Shown: positions 25,792 through 35,596, counted from the first letter of the stretch. The stretch: DNA of 64,000 nt from an uncultured Bacteroidales bacterium (GCA_900320185.1 ONRD01000003.1:97916-161915), one strand, 5' to 3'. Notes: a model not told the origin generated them from the sequence alone. Numbers and translations are program-made.

Positions 25792-27028
25792 GGTCTGCTT
25801 GCTTACAGTGCTCATGGCCGCTTGTTTCCAGATGGCCGCGCAGCCGGCGAAGAAGGTCCTTCCTGACTGCCCCTTCGCCCCTCTGGAAAAGAGCCGGATC
25901 ATTTTCCAGGGAGACAGTCCTTCGTTCGGAGTGTTCTTCTCCAAACTGGACACCTTGATGACGGCCGGAAAGGGAAACGTCCGGATAATGCACATCGGAG
26001 GTTCCCATGTGCAGGGGGGTACGATGACACGGGAGTTGCGCAACGACCTCGTGGGGCTTTGCCCTGCTCCCGACGGAGGTTTCGGGATGGTTTTCCCCTT
26101 CTCGGCGGCCAGGACCAACAACCCGACCGGCTACACGACTCGCTTCGAGGGTGAGTGGAGGGTGTCGAAGAACACCCAGTCCAATCCGGAGAAACGCCTG
26201 GGCCTCAACGGAATGGCGATTACGACCGGAGACCCGGCCTCGTCGGTGACCGTCTCCACGGTTCCCAGGCATCCCCTGGCGGGGGACGGGACTTACCGGT
26301 TCGACAGGGTGACCGTCATCGGATATTCGGACGGAGGCGGTCTGTGCCCGGTGGTGGTCGCGGCACCGGGAGACACGATCCTGCCCGTGAAGGCGGCCGG
26401 GGATTCCTGCATGACCTTCATCCTGAGGAATCCTTCCGACTCGGTGAGGGTCGCCCTCGGCGGACGCGACGGGGAGTTCACCCTGACAGGGATCCTGCTG
26501 GACAATCCCGGTCCCGGGGTGTCCGTGACGGGAGTGGGAGTGAACGGGGCCGCCCTTCCGTCTTATGCGAAATGCGAGGACTTCGTCAGGGACCTGCGGC
26601 TTGTCAATCCCGACCTCGTGGTTTTCGGGATAGGGATCAACGACGCTGCCGCCGCAAACTTCTCTCCGGAGACATTCAAGAGAAGGTACCGGGAGCTGGT
26701 GGCCAGGATACTGTCCGTAAACCCCGACTGCGCCCTTCTTTTCATCACCAACAACGACAGTTTCCGCCGCGTCCGCAAAGGGTATGCGGTCAACCCCAAC
26801 GGGGCAGTCGCCGAGAAGGTGTTCATGGAGCTCGGCAAGGAATGCAATGCCGGAGTGTTCGACCTTTTCGACATAATGGGCGGAGAGGGATCCATGAGGG
26901 CATGGGAAAAGGAAGGCCTGGCCAAGAAAGACAAGGTCCATTTCACGGAGAAGGGTTACATCCTTGTCGGGGACCTGCTCTACAACGCCCTTGTGGATGC
27001 ATTTTCAGAGTATAAGGAGGGAAGGTGA
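25784..27028 (+). CDS. Secreted SGNH/GDSL hydrolase
   Basis: A 414-residue protein with a signal peptide (residues 1-19, cleavage near MAAQ). It carries an SGNH fold with block I as HIGGSHVQGG (about 66-75), block III GIGINDAAA (about 283-291) with the conserved Asn, and a C-terminal KDKVHFTEKGYILVGDLL containing the catalytic Asp and His. GAGGAGG (25771-25777) lies 6 nt before the ATG, an unusually good Shine-Dalgarno for this phylum. It overlaps the preceding gene by 8 nt and the MBOAT gene by 1 nt, so all three should be made together. It is likely the periplasmic partner of the MBOAT protein. Confidence 0.88.
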   Translation: MRKVCLLTVLMAACFQMAAQPAKKVLPDCPFAPLEKSRIIFQGDSPSFGVFFSKLDTLMTAGKGNVRIMHIGGSHVQGGTMTRELRNDLVGLCPAPDGGFGMVFPFSAARTNNPTGYTTRFEGEWRVSKNTQSNPEKRLGLNGMAITTGDPASSVTVSTVPRHPLAGDGTYRFDRVTVIGYSDGGGLCPVVVAAPGDTILPVKAAGDSCMTFILRNPSDSVRVALGGRDGEFTLTGILLDNPGPGVSVTGVGVNGAALPSYAKCEDFVRDLRLVNPDLVVFGIGINDAAAANFSPETFKRRYRELVARILSVNPDCALLFITNNDSFRRVRKGYAVNPNGAVAEKVFMELGKECNAGVFDLFDIMGGEGSMRAWEKEGLAKKDKVHFTEKGYILVGDLLYNALVDAFSEYKEGR

Positions 27029-28914
27029 TGGGCATGGTGGAAGTTGCAAGGGATTTTCTCGGGAACCTGTTCTCTTTCGACCAGGCGCACCCTCTGCTGT
27101 TCACCCAGTTCTATTTCTGGGCTTTCTTCGCCCTGGTGCTTGCCATGCTCTGCGTGTTCCGCAACAAGATCCTGCTGCGCAATGCGTGCCTTTTCGCTGT
27201 GAGCCTGTTCTTCTACTACAAGACTTCCGGTCTTTTCCTTCTCCTCCTGCTGTTCGTGGTGGCCTTCAACTACCTTGCAGGTCTCTTGATTCCCAGGATC
27301 CGCGGCAAGGGGTGGAGGAAGGCGGTCCTCGCAGCCGGAATCGTAGTGGACCTTTCCCTGCTGTTCTACTACAAGTACGCCTACTTCGTCACGGATGTGG
27401 CCAACAACCTTTTCGGAACCTCCTTCGTCGTGAGGGACTGGTTCGCGGCCGCAGGCAACAGGATAACGGGCACGTCCGCCTTCACCGTGGACTCGATCTT
27501 CCTTCCGGTGGGGATATCGTTCTTCATATTCCAGGCGATCAGCTACATTGTCGACGTGTCCCGCGGCGCCGGGGAGAATCCTGACGGCAGGGGAATAGCT
27601 CCGGTCCGGAATTTCATGGACTTCGGGTTCTACCTGAGTTTCTTCCCCCAGCTGGTCGCCGGACCGATCGTCCGCGCCAAGGAGTTCATCCCGCAGCTGA
27701 GGAAGCCGTTCTTCCTGAGCCGCCACCAGTTCGGCATTGCCATCTTCTGGATAATCAACGGACTCGCGAAGAAACTTGTCCTGAGCGACTACCTTGCCGT
27801 GAATTTCTGCGACAGGGTCTTCGAGAACCCGCTCCTCTATACCGGTTTCGAGAACCTTACGGCCCTGTTCTGCTACTCCCTTCAGGTTTATGCCGATTTT
27901 TCCGGCTACACGGACATCGCGATAGGGGTGGCCATGCTGATGGGTTTCTACCTTCCCAAGAACTTCAACTCTCCCTACAAGGCACGCAGCGCCGGAGAGT
28001 TCTGGAAGAGGTGGCACATATCCCTTTCCCGCTGGCTTCAAGACTACCTTTACATCCCTCTTGGAGGTAACCGCAAGGGCACTTTCGGAACCTATGCGAT
28101 CATAATCGGCATAGCTTTCCTGGCTTCCGCCCTGGCCCGGGACTGGTGGGTGTTCGGAAGCGTATCCGTCCTGACGGCTGTGCTGGCCATGCTGATCCTG
28201 TTCAAGAAAGACTGGCGCAAGGAACTCATCGCCGACATCAACAGGATGGACACGATGCTCCTCGGCGGACTCTGGCACGGAGCGAGCTGGAACTTCATGA
28301 TATGGGGCGGACTCAACGGGCTGGGAATCCTCTTCTTCCGGTTCTGGAAAAGTTGCAACCCCTACATAAGGACCATCGTCATAGGTCTTGTCTGTACGGC
28401 CTTCCTCCTGCTCAAGACGGCCTTTCCCGCCCCTGTCTTCAACCTCTTCTTCTGGTGGACCTTCTCCATCTTCGCAGGGGCCTTCGTCCGGATGCTCTAC
28501 CATGCGATGCACTTTCGCAGGGATTTCAGCAGGCTCCACCTTTACTGGTCCGTCCTGACCACTTTCATATTCATCACCTTCACCCGCCTGTTCTTCCGTT
28601 CGGGGTCGAACCTCGACCCGGCCGAAGCCAACAGGGTCGCGTGGGAGACGGCCAAGAACATGGTGAACAGGATCGGCGGCGACTGGGACTGGTCGCTTGT
28701 CCCGGCCATGGCCTGGCAGCACAGGAGCATCCTCCTGGTCTTCGCCCTGGGAATGGCCGTCCACTGGCTTCCAGACCGCTTCAAAAGGCGCTACAGGATA
28801 GTTTTCTCACGGCTGCCCCTTGCGGTCATGGTGCTTGCCGTCGCGGCGGCGGTCTTCGTCATCTGCCAGTTCGTGACAGCCGACCTCCAGAGTTTCATCT
28901 ATTTCCAGTTCTGA
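27028..28914 (+). CDS. MBOAT-family O-acyltransferase (AlgI/PatA type)
   Basis: About 628 residues with ten or more membrane helices. The MBOAT signature, with the putative catalytic histidine, is GLWHGASWNFMIWGG at about 413-427; GPIVRAKEFIPQL and YADFSGYTDIAIG are further AlgI-like landmarks. Such proteins move acyl groups, usually acetyl, across the membrane to periplasmic SGNH partners that modify alginate, peptidoglycan or exopolysaccharide. The ATG at 27028 is preferred over the GTG at 27025: it overlaps the upstream stop and follows AAGGAGGG at 27014-27020. The acceptor glycan is unknown. Confidence 0.92.
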   Translation: MGMVEVARDFLGNLFSFDQAHPLLFTQFYFWAFFALVLAMLCVFRNKILLRNACLFAVSLFFYYKTSGLFLLLLLFVVAFNYLAGLLIPRIRGKGWRKAVLAAGIVVDLSLLFYYKYAYFVTDVANNLFGTSFVVRDWFAAAGNRITGTSAFTVDSIFLPVGISFFIFQAISYIVDVSRGAGENPDGRGIAPVRNFMDFGFYLSFFPQLVAGPIVRAKEFIPQLRKPFFLSRHQFGIAIFWIINGLAKKLVLSDYLAVNFCDRVFENPLLYTGFENLTALFCYSLQVYADFSGYTDIAIGVAMLMGFYLPKNFNSPYKARSAGEFWKRWHISLSRWLQDYLYIPLGGNRKGTFGTYAIIIGIAFLASALARDWWVFGSVSVLTAVLAMLILFKKDWRKELIADINRMDTMLLGGLWHGASWNFMIWGGLNGLGILFFRFWKSCNPYIRTIVIGLVCTAFLLLKTAFPAPVFNLFFWWTFSIFAGAFVRMLYHAMHFRRDFSRLHLYWSVLTTFIFITFTRLFFRSGSNLDPAEANRVAWETAKNMVNRIGGDWDWSLVPAMAWQHRSILLVFALGMAVHWLPDRFKRRYRIVFSRLPLAVMVLAVAAAVFVICQFVTADLQSFIYFQF

Positions 28915-28936
28915 CGACACATAAACAACCACAATC

Positions 28937-29404
28937 ATGGCATTCGAGATAGAAAGGAAATTCCTTGTCAAAGGCGACTATAAGGATTCCGTCACAAAGT
29001 CGGACCACATAGTCCAGGGGTACATTGCCACCCTCGGCCCCAAGACGGTCCGGATCAGGATCCGCGGGGACAAAGGCTACATAACGATAAAAGGGAAGTC
29101 GAACGCCACGGGTGTCAGCCGCTTCGAATGGGAGAAGGAGATCCCCCTCGGCGACGCCGTCCAGCTGATGGACCTGTGCGACGGCGGCGTGGTGGAGAAG
29201 GTGCGCCACCTAGTGCCTTTCGCCGGGCACACCTTCGAGGTCGACGAATTCCTTGGGGACAATTCGGGACTGACGGTCGCTGAAGTCGAACTTCGCTCGG
29301 AGGACGAGGTTTTCGACCGTCCCTCCTGGCTTGGGGAAGAGGTTACGCAGGACCGCCGCTACCGCAACTCCAACCTGCTGGTCCATCCGTTCAAGGACTG
29401 GTGA
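28937..29404 (+). CDS. CYTH domain protein (triphosphate tunnel enzyme)
   Basis: A 155-residue CYTH/TTM protein with the diagnostic ExExK motif in EIERKFLV (Glu4, Glu6, Lys8). Paired basic residues (TVRIRIRGDKGYITIKGK) and later acidic pairs (EVDEFLG, EVELRSEDE) would line the tunnel that binds triphosphates with Mg2+ or Mn2+. Small bacterial members are mostly inorganic triphosphatases, less often class IV adenylate cyclases. It starts 22 nt after the MBOAT stop and may be the last gene of that operon. It converges with the next gene, with 7 nt between stops. Confidence 0.93.
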   Translation: MAFEIERKFLVKGDYKDSVTKSDHIVQGYIATLGPKTVRIRIRGDKGYITIKGKSNATGVSRFEWEKEIPLGDAVQLMDLCDGGVVEKVRHLVPFAGHTFEVDEFLGDNSGLTVAEVELRSEDEVFDRPSWLGEEVTQDRRYRNSNLLVHPFKDW

Positions 29405-29411
29405 GGTCCGC

Positions 29412-30854
29412 TTATCGGGCGACCTCTTCGATAGCCCTGATGCCGTCCCTCGAAAGGGCAATCCGGAATCGCTTGAGTTCCACGGTGCCGTCGTAGCTGT
29501 ACCTGAAGACAAGGTTGATGTAGTACTCCCTGTCGCAGGGGACTGTCTTCAGGGCGCCCTCCTCGTCCATGGTGTTCATCAGGACGACGGGATTGTCGGC
29601 TTTCTTGATGAAGTTGGTCACGTTGAGCCGGAAGATGTCGTTGATCCCGCTGAAGGAATATTCGGCATTCTCCAGTAGTTTCGCGCTGTCGAGGTGGACT
29701 GATTTCCGGTACATGAGCACCCTTTCGGTGTTGGTGCTGGTTTCTATGTCGGTCATGTGCGAACGGTTCCGCAGTCCGGCCACGTCCCGCGGGACCTTTT
29801 CCGGTTGTACGAAGTCGAAACCCTCCTTGAGCCATCCGAACTCCGTGTCCTTGTGGATGATCCTTGCCTTGTTGTCGAAGAACTTCCCGCCGACGCGGTG
29901 GGCAAGGTAGTAGCGCATCAGCTCCTTTATCCTGTCCTTCAGCATATAGCTGACTATCAGGGCTATGAACAGCGGCAGCGTGAGCGAACCGAACTTTTTC
30001 TGGAATGCGAACGAAACCACGGTGGCGAACAGCATGGCCAGTCCGGCCGCTATGCTGAGGTACAACTGTTCCAGAAGCACGCCGTCCCTTTTCTTCGGGG
30101 CGCGGAGATAGAGCACTTCTTCGACGTATTTCTTGAGTGCGGAGAAGCGGTGGGTGTAGGTCCTGTTGTGCCCGGGATCGTCTTCGCGGATCACCGGGAA
30201 GCCCATCTCCACGTCGTGCCTTCCGATTTTCCGGTAAAGCAGGGCGGCCTTCTGCGAAACGGCAGGGGCGAGTCCGCCTTCCACTCTCCTGATGAACTCC
30301 ATCAGGTACTTCGACATGATGTCGCCGAGGAACTCGTCGCCGCGGAGGAAGATCCTCTCCATCTCCGGATCCGTCCCGTTTCCGCCGGAGGCGGGCCGCA
30401 GGGAATGGAAGGAGTCCAGGACCGATTCCGCGTCGTCGACGTACTTCTCCCAGCCGGCGACCTTGTCCGGGCTGAAAGGGCCAAGCGCGGCAAGTCCTTC
30501 GCGGAGGGAACTTTTCACGATTGCACAGAACATCTTGACATCGTACTCGAAGTCCTCCATGCTCCCGTTTCCCGACTGCACCGCGCGGGCCGATTCCTTC
30601 AGTTTGGCAAGGGGAACACCTCCGGCTGCGAGGTCCCCGAGCGGGAATGCCGGGGTGATGAGCCTGATGTTCGACTTGACATCAGAGTAGAACATGTCCT
30701 TGGAATATGTGGAAGGGGTGATGTCAAGGCCTCCGGGCACGAACAGCCACATGGCCAGGGAGAAGTCGTCAGGCTCCCTGCCCTTTCCCGTCACGAAGCC
30801 AACCTTGAACTCAAGGGTGAACCTGTCGTGGATCTTGGTGGAGATGTCTATCAT
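29412..30854 (-). CDS. Hypothetical protein with central membrane pair
   Basis: A 480-residue protein of no family I recognise. It has no signal peptide. Two adjacent hydrophobic segments lie at about residues 265-312, between large soluble N- and C-terminal parts, giving a hairpin-in-membrane topology. The N-terminal region is mainly helical with many acidic residues; the C-terminal region has beta-like stretches. Its start overlaps the PD40 gene stop by 4 nt (ATGA), so the two are translated together and probably act together at the envelope. Confidence 0.7.
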   Translation of the reverse strand: MIDISTKIHDRFTLEFKVGFVTGKGREPDDFSLAMWLFVPGGLDITPSTYSKDMFYSDVKSNIRLITPAFPLGDLAAGGVPLAKLKESARAVQSGNGSMEDFEYDVKMFCAIVKSSLREGLAALGPFSPDKVAGWEKYVDDAESVLDSFHSLRPASGGNGTDPEMERIFLRGDEFLGDIMSKYLMEFIRRVEGGLAPAVSQKAALLYRKIGRHDVEMGFPVIREDDPGHNRTYTHRFSALKKYVEEVLYLRAPKKRDGVLLEQLYLSIAAGLAMLFATVVSFAFQKKFGSLTLPLFIALIVSYMLKDRIKELMRYYLAHRVGGKFFDNKARIIHKDTEFGWLKEGFDFVQPEKVPRDVAGLRNRSHMTDIETSTNTERVLMYRKSVHLDSAKLLENAEYSFSGINDIFRLNVTNFIKKADNPVVLMNTMDEEGALKTVPCDREYYINLVFRYSYDGTVELKRFRIALSRDGIRAIEEVAR

Positions 30855-32398
30855 TCGAATGAGATGAAAGTCTCTCCTGCTTCGCGGAGTTTCTCGACCA
30901 GCTCCGCCGCTTCTTCCTTTGTCTCGATGGGACCGGCCATGTAGGTGACCTGGCCGTTTTCATTGCTGCGTATGATGTCCCCTTCCAGGAGATCCTTGAT
31001 GGCCTCGATGGCTCCGGTTGAAAGGGATTTCCCGTTGGCCGGGCGGATCGTGACCATCAGCCCTTCCTCTCCCGGTTCCGGAATCTGGAGATCCATGGGC
31101 TCCGGCTTGAGGATATTCAGCCTGAACGGCTTCCCGAAGCTGTTCTTCGTGAAGGTGTAGGCTGTGGCGGCTCCCACCACCTGCTTGTCTGCGGCAGCCT
31201 GGAGTTTCCGGGTGTCCAGGACGATTCCTTTCGAAAGGAAGTCCATCTCGATGGCCTGGAGTTCCTTGACAGCCCGGTTGAGGGAGGCGTCGAGCGCGGG
31301 TAGCCGGGTTTCTTTTTCGGAGATGATGCCGGCTATCCTTTCCTTGCCGGATTCTTCGGCTGACATGTAGCGTTCGCGGAGTTCGTCCAGGGAGGCGTTG
31401 AAAGCCGACACTGAGTCGCGCAATGCCCTGACTTCCTTCATCTTGGCCATGTATTCCCCGGTCTGGTCGTCCCCGTCTCCGGCCACGCTGACGGCGGAGC
31501 CGTTGTCGAAGCGGGCTTTGTCCCCGGAGGGGGCCAGCCTGCAGAGTTCCCGCAGCTGGGCGACGTCGCCGATGGCCTTGCGCACGGGCATCCCGTCATA
31601 TTCCAGGACGTAGATGCACACGCTGTCGGCGCTGCATTCGCGGTTGGATGCGAATATCGAATACTTTCCGTCAGGGGTGTTGATGAAGAGGAAGTCGTCG
31701 TAGGGGGAGGAGTAGGGGAAGCCCATGTTCTCAGGAGTGCTCCAGGAGCCGGTCTCCTTGTCCAGGCGGGTTACGTACAGGTCGTAGCCGCCCATGCCAT
31801 AAAGGCCCTTGGAGGCAAAGAACACCGATTCTCCGTCGGGGGACAGCATGGGGTAGATGTCGTCGGCATCGTCCGTATACTGGGCGTTGACAGGCACCGG
31901 GGCGGTCCAGACCGAATCGAGCAGCGATGTGATGAATATGTTCCTGCCGCCGTTCTTGTCCTTTGACGAGAATACTATGGTTCCTGCGCCGTCGGGAACG
32001 TATGTCGCCTTCGCCAGGTTCCCTCCTCCGAGGGTGTCCAGCTGGTTGGGCGTCTCGCGCCAGCTGTGGTTCGGCAGGGGATAGAACAGGAAGAAGTCCT
32101 CAAGGGGCATCACCTGTTTTGCGACCACGGTGGGAGTACTGCAGAAATCCATCATGCTGAGACCGTTGCTGGCGTACAGAGAGCGGCTCTCGAAGCGGGC
32201 CCTGGACGCCGTGTCGAGCGATTCGAGAGCTTGGTTGCACAACGCGGCTGCGGCTGGGAAGTCATAGTTCATCCTTGCGGAATCGGCTCTTGCAAACAGC
32301 CGGTGCGGAGACTCCTGGCCCAATGCCGGGACACCCAGTAGCAGGGCCGTGAATATGATGGATATGCGGAATGAAACCTTTGCTTTCATTTGGTACAC
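30851..32398 (-). CDS. PD40 beta-propeller periplasmic protein with SPOR-like C-terminus
   Basis: A 515-residue secreted protein; either ATG 32398 or ATG 32389 gives a signal peptide ending at PALGQ. A TPR-like segment (about 30-60) is followed by PD40/WD40-like blades (IYPMLSPDGESVFFASKGLYGMGGYDLY and FLFINTPDGKYSIFASN). An acidic coiled-coil segment comes next (about 320-385), and the last 75 residues have the alternating pattern of SPOR-like modules (YMAGPIETKEEAAELVEKL). It resembles Bacteroidota OmpA-like PD40 proteins but lacks an OmpA domain. It is coupled to the downstream membrane protein. Confidence 0.75.
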   Translation of the reverse strand: MYQMKAKVSFRISIIFTALLLGVPALGQESPHRLFARADSARMNYDFPAAAALCNQALESLDTASRARFESRSLYASNGLSMMDFCSTPTVVAKQVMPLEDFFLFYPLPNHSWRETPNQLDTLGGGNLAKATYVPDGAGTIVFSSKDKNGGRNIFITSLLDSVWTAPVPVNAQYTDDADDIYPMLSPDGESVFFASKGLYGMGGYDLYVTRLDKETGSWSTPENMGFPYSSPYDDFLFINTPDGKYSIFASNRECSADSVCIYVLEYDGMPVRKAIGDVAQLRELCRLAPSGDKARFDNGSAVSVAGDGDDQTGEYMAKMKEVRALRDSVSAFNASLDELRERYMSAEESGKERIAGIISEKETRLPALDASLNRAVKELQAIEMDFLSKGIVLDTRKLQAAADKQVVGAATAYTFTKNSFGKPFRLNILKPEPMDLQIPEPGEEGLMVTIRPANGKSLSTGAIEAIKDLLEGDIIRSNENGQVTYMAGPIETKEEAAELVEKLREAGETFISFE

Positions 32399-32416
32399 AT
32401 GCGGTCAAAGCATCTG

Positions 32417-32424
32417 CAAAAATA
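32417..32424 (-). promoter_or_regulatory. -7 box of the PD40 gene
   Basis: TATTTTTG on the minus strand matches TAnnTTTG, 18 nt upstream of the first candidate ATG. This favours either annotated start. No strong -33 element is visible. Confidence 0.45.
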
Positions 32425-32465
32425 AGAAATACTTGGCAGATAATTTCTTTCTAAGAAAAAAATGC

Positions 32466-32473
32466 TAAATTTG
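32466..32473 (+). promoter_or_regulatory. -7 box of secDF
   Basis: TAAATTTG matches TAnnTTTG exactly, giving a leader of about 45 nt before the ATG at 32525. An imperfect TTTC lies at -33. Confidence 0.55.
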
Positions 32474-32524
32474 TACCCTTATTTTTGGCGATAAAGATTA
32501 TAAACGATAAAATTTTATTGAATT

Positions 32525-35500
32525 ATGCAAAGTAAAGGTTGGATCAGAATGGTCGCTATCCTGCTGGCGCTGGCATCCATCTGGGTGCTGTCCTACACGG
32601 CCGTGACCTCGATCCAGGAAAGGAAGGCGGACAAGTTCGCCGAGGATGCCGCCCAGGCGTTCCAGGCAACTCCCGCTTTTGCGAATGTGCCTGAAGGAGA
32701 GAGGGCCTATGTGCTCGATTCCATCAGGAAAGAGCAGAACAGGGTCTACATCGACTCGGTCTCTGACAAGAACGTGTATCTCTGGAGCACCTACAAGCAG
32801 TGCAAGGAGAAGGAAATCAACCTCGGTCTGGACCTCAAGGGCGGCATGAACGTCATGATGCAGGTCCAGCTCCAGGACCTGATCAAGGCCCTTGCCGGAA
32901 ACAAGGCCACCCCTGAGTTCTTGGCGGCTCTCGATACCGCAAAGGCCAGGAGCGTCAAGTCGAGGGATGACTACATCACCCTTTTCGCCCAGGCCTGGAA
33001 GGAGGTCGGCAACGGCAGGAGGCTTTCCGAAATCTTCGGAACCTTCGAGATGAAGGACAAGATCAAGCCCGAAACCACGGATGCCGAGGTCATCAACGTG
33101 ATCCGCAGCGAAGCTGAAAGCGCCGTTTCCAACTCGTTCAACGTCCTGAGGAACCGTATCGACCGTTTCGGTGTCACCCAGCCTTCCATCCAGAAGATAG
33201 GCAGCACCGGAAGGATCCTCGTGGAACTTCCAGGAGTGAAAGAGCCTGAGCGTGTCAGGAAGCTCCTCCAGGGAACTGCATCCCTCGAATTCTGGGAGAC
33301 CTACACCAACCAGGAGATCTCGGTGTTCCTCCAGGAGGCCAACGCCAAGCTCGCCGACATCCTCTCCGCCGGAGAGGCTCCTGCTGAGGCTGAGGCTGAG
33401 GCCACTGAGGCCGCTCCTGCAGAGGCTCCCGCGGACACAGCCGACATCCTCAGCGAGGAGATCGCCCAGACGGAGGTTTCTTCCGAGGAGAGCGATGCCT
33501 ACCGCAAGGCTAATCCTCTTTTCGCCATCCTCCAGCCTTCCCAGTACACCGGTGATGCCTGCATAGGCTTCGCCAGCGCCATCGACACCGCCAGGATCAA
33601 CAAGTATCTGGCAATGCCCCAGATCGCTTCCATATTCCCTGCCGGCTTCCGTCCCATGTGGACGGTACATCCTTCCGAGAGGATTGTCGGAGGCAACATC
33701 TACGAACTCGTCGCCATCAAGGCTCCCGCCGACGGTAAGGCCAAGCTGACCGGCGACGCCGTCACCGACGCCCGCACCGTGATGGACCAGAGGTCCAACG
33801 GCGAGCCTTCGGTCTCGATGACCATGAACGCCGAGGGTTCCAACATCTGGGCCCACATGACGGGCGACAACGTAGGGAAGCAGATAGCCATCGTCCTCGA
33901 CGGCATGGTGTACTCCTATCCCAACGTCCAGAATGCGATCACCGGAGGAAACTCCTCGATCACCGGACATTTCACCGTGGACGAGGCGGACGACCTCGTG
34001 AACGTCCTCAAGTCGGGACACCTCCCCGCCCCTGCGACCATCGTCCAGGAGCAGGTAGTTGGTCCGACCCTTGGTGCAAGGTCGATCAGGGCTGGATTGA
34101 TCTCCTTCCTCATCGCCTTCCTGCTCGTCCTGCTCTACATGGTGTTCTTCTACCAGGGTGCAGGTCTTGCAGCCGACGTGGCCCTTCTGTGCAACGTCCT
34201 TCTCCTCTTCGGCGTCCTCGTCTCGTTCGGAGCCGTGCTGACGCTGCCTGGAATCGCGGGACTTGTCCTGACCATGGGTATGGCAGTGGATGCCAACGTG
34301 ATCATATATGAAAGGATCAAGGAAGAGCTTGCTGCCGGCAAGGGTCTGAGCAAGGCTGTTGCCGACGGATATTCCAATGCCTATTCCGCCATCATCGACG
34401 GCCAGGTCACGACCCTCCTCACCGGTATCGTCCTCTACATCTTCGGTTCCGGACCCGTCCAGGGCTTCGCCACGACCTTGATCATCGGTATCATCACTTC
34501 GGTCCTCACCTCCATCTTCATCACGAGGATGATCTTCGACGACCGTATCCAGAAGGGCAAGAACATCACATTCGAGAACAAGCTCACCAAGAACTTCCTC
34601 AAGAACACCCACTTCGACTTCATCGGCGCCCGCAAGGTCTCCTACATCGTCTCCGGCGCCCTGATCCTCATCTCCATCGTGTCCATCTTCACCAAGGGCT
34701 TCACCTATGGTGTCGACTTCACGGGTGGCCGTACCTATGTGGTCCGCTTCGACAAGCCGGTTACCGCGGAGGAAGTCCGTGCCGCAGCTGAGGCCAAGTT
34801 CGAAGGTGCCGTGGAGGTCAAGCAGTTCGGTGGAGAGAGCCAGATGAAGATCACGACCCAGTACAAGAACGAGGACGAGTCCTCCACTGTCGACGCCGAG
34901 ATCGAATCCATGCTCTACGAGTCGATGATTCCTTTCTTCAACCAGAAGATGACGCTCGACCAGTTCAAGTCGACGCTCGACAACCCGAACGGTATCATCT
35001 CCTCCGACAAGGTGGGACCGACTATCGCCAACGACATCAAGAGGAACGCTATCATAGCGGTCCTGCTGTCCCTCCTGGTCATATTCGCCTACATCGCCTT
35101 CCGTTTCAAGGGATGGACCTGGGGACTTGGAGGTGTCGTCTCGCTTGCCCACACGGCCATAATCGTCATCGGATTCTTCTCCCTGTTCACGGGAATCCTT
35201 CCGTTCAACCTTGACGTGGACCAGACGTTCATAGCGGCTATCCTGACCATCATCGGTTACGCAATCAACGACAACGTGGTTATCTTCGACCGTATCCGTG
35301 AATACAGGACCAACCATCCGAACGTGGACATCAAGACCAACACCAACCTTGCCTTGAATGCAACCTTGACCCGTACGCTCAACACGTCCATCTCCACCCT
35401 CGTCACGATGCTCGCCATCGCCATCTTCGGAGGTGAGTCGATCAGGGGTCTTGCAGTAGCCCTCATCCTTGGTATCATCATCGGTACTTACGCTTCCATC

Positions 35501-35596
35501 TTCATCGGTACGCCCGTCATGTACGATGCTACCATAGCCAACAACAAGCGCCTGGCCGAGAAGAAGGGTGCAGCGGCAAAGTCTGCCAGGAAGTAA
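32525..35596 (+). CDS. secDF: Protein translocase subunit SecDF (fusion)
   Basis: A 1023-residue fusion of SecD (about 1-665) and SecF (about 700-1010), two six-helix RND-type halves that use the proton gradient to pull secreted proteins from SecYEG. Landmarks are NLGLDLKGGMNVMMQV near residue 100, LVLTMGMAVDANVIIYERIKEE in SecD and IGYAINDNVVIFDRIREY in SecF. Between the SecD P1 subdomains lies an Ala/Glu-rich low-complexity insert (about residues 279-318) not typical of E. coli SecD. The gene stands alone between its promoter and a strong terminator, and codon use is strongly host-optimised. Confidence 0.96.
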   Translation: MQSKGWIRMVAILLALASIWVLSYTAVTSIQERKADKFAEDAAQAFQATPAFANVPEGERAYVLDSIRKEQNRVYIDSVSDKNVYLWSTYKQCKEKEINLGLDLKGGMNVMMQVQLQDLIKALAGNKATPEFLAALDTAKARSVKSRDDYITLFAQAWKEVGNGRRLSEIFGTFEMKDKIKPETTDAEVINVIRSEAESAVSNSFNVLRNRIDRFGVTQPSIQKIGSTGRILVELPGVKEPERVRKLLQGTASLEFWETYTNQEISVFLQEANAKLADILSAGEAPAEAEAEATEAAPAEAPADTADILSEEIAQTEVSSEESDAYRKANPLFAILQPSQYTGDACIGFASAIDTARINKYLAMPQIASIFPAGFRPMWTVHPSERIVGGNIYELVAIKAPADGKAKLTGDAVTDARTVMDQRSNGEPSVSMTMNAEGSNIWAHMTGDNVGKQIAIVLDGMVYSYPNVQNAITGGNSSITGHFTVDEADDLVNVLKSGHLPAPATIVQEQVVGPTLGARSIRAGLISFLIAFLLVLLYMVFFYQGAGLAADVALLCNVLLLFGVLVSFGAVLTLPGIAGLVLTMGMAVDANVIIYERIKEELAAGKGLSKAVADGYSNAYSAIIDGQVTTLLTGIVLYIFGSGPVQGFATTLIIGIITSVLTSIFITRMIFDDRIQKGKNITFENKLTKNFLKNTHFDFIGARKVSYIVSGALILISIVSIFTKGFTYGVDFTGGRTYVVRFDKPVTAEEVRAAAEAKFEGAVEVKQFGGESQMKITTQYKNEDESSTVDAEIESMLYESMIPFFNQKMTLDQFKSTLDNPNGIISSDKVGPTIANDIKRNAIIAVLLSLLVIFAYIAFRFKGWTWGLGGVVSLAHTAIIVIGFFSLFTGILPFNLDVDQTFIAAILTIIGYAINDNVVIFDRIREYRTNHPNVDIKTNTNLALNATLTRTLNTSISTLVTMLAIAIFGGESIRGLAVALILGIIIGTYASIFIGTPVMYDATIANNKRLAEKKGAAAKSARK

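Noticed and set aside
32498-35317. A 939-codon open frame antisense to secDF
   Set aside because: It mirrors the strongly biased GC-rich codon pattern of secDF and its translation has no recognisable domain. Similar long antisense frames lie opposite EF-G2 and the RND permease.
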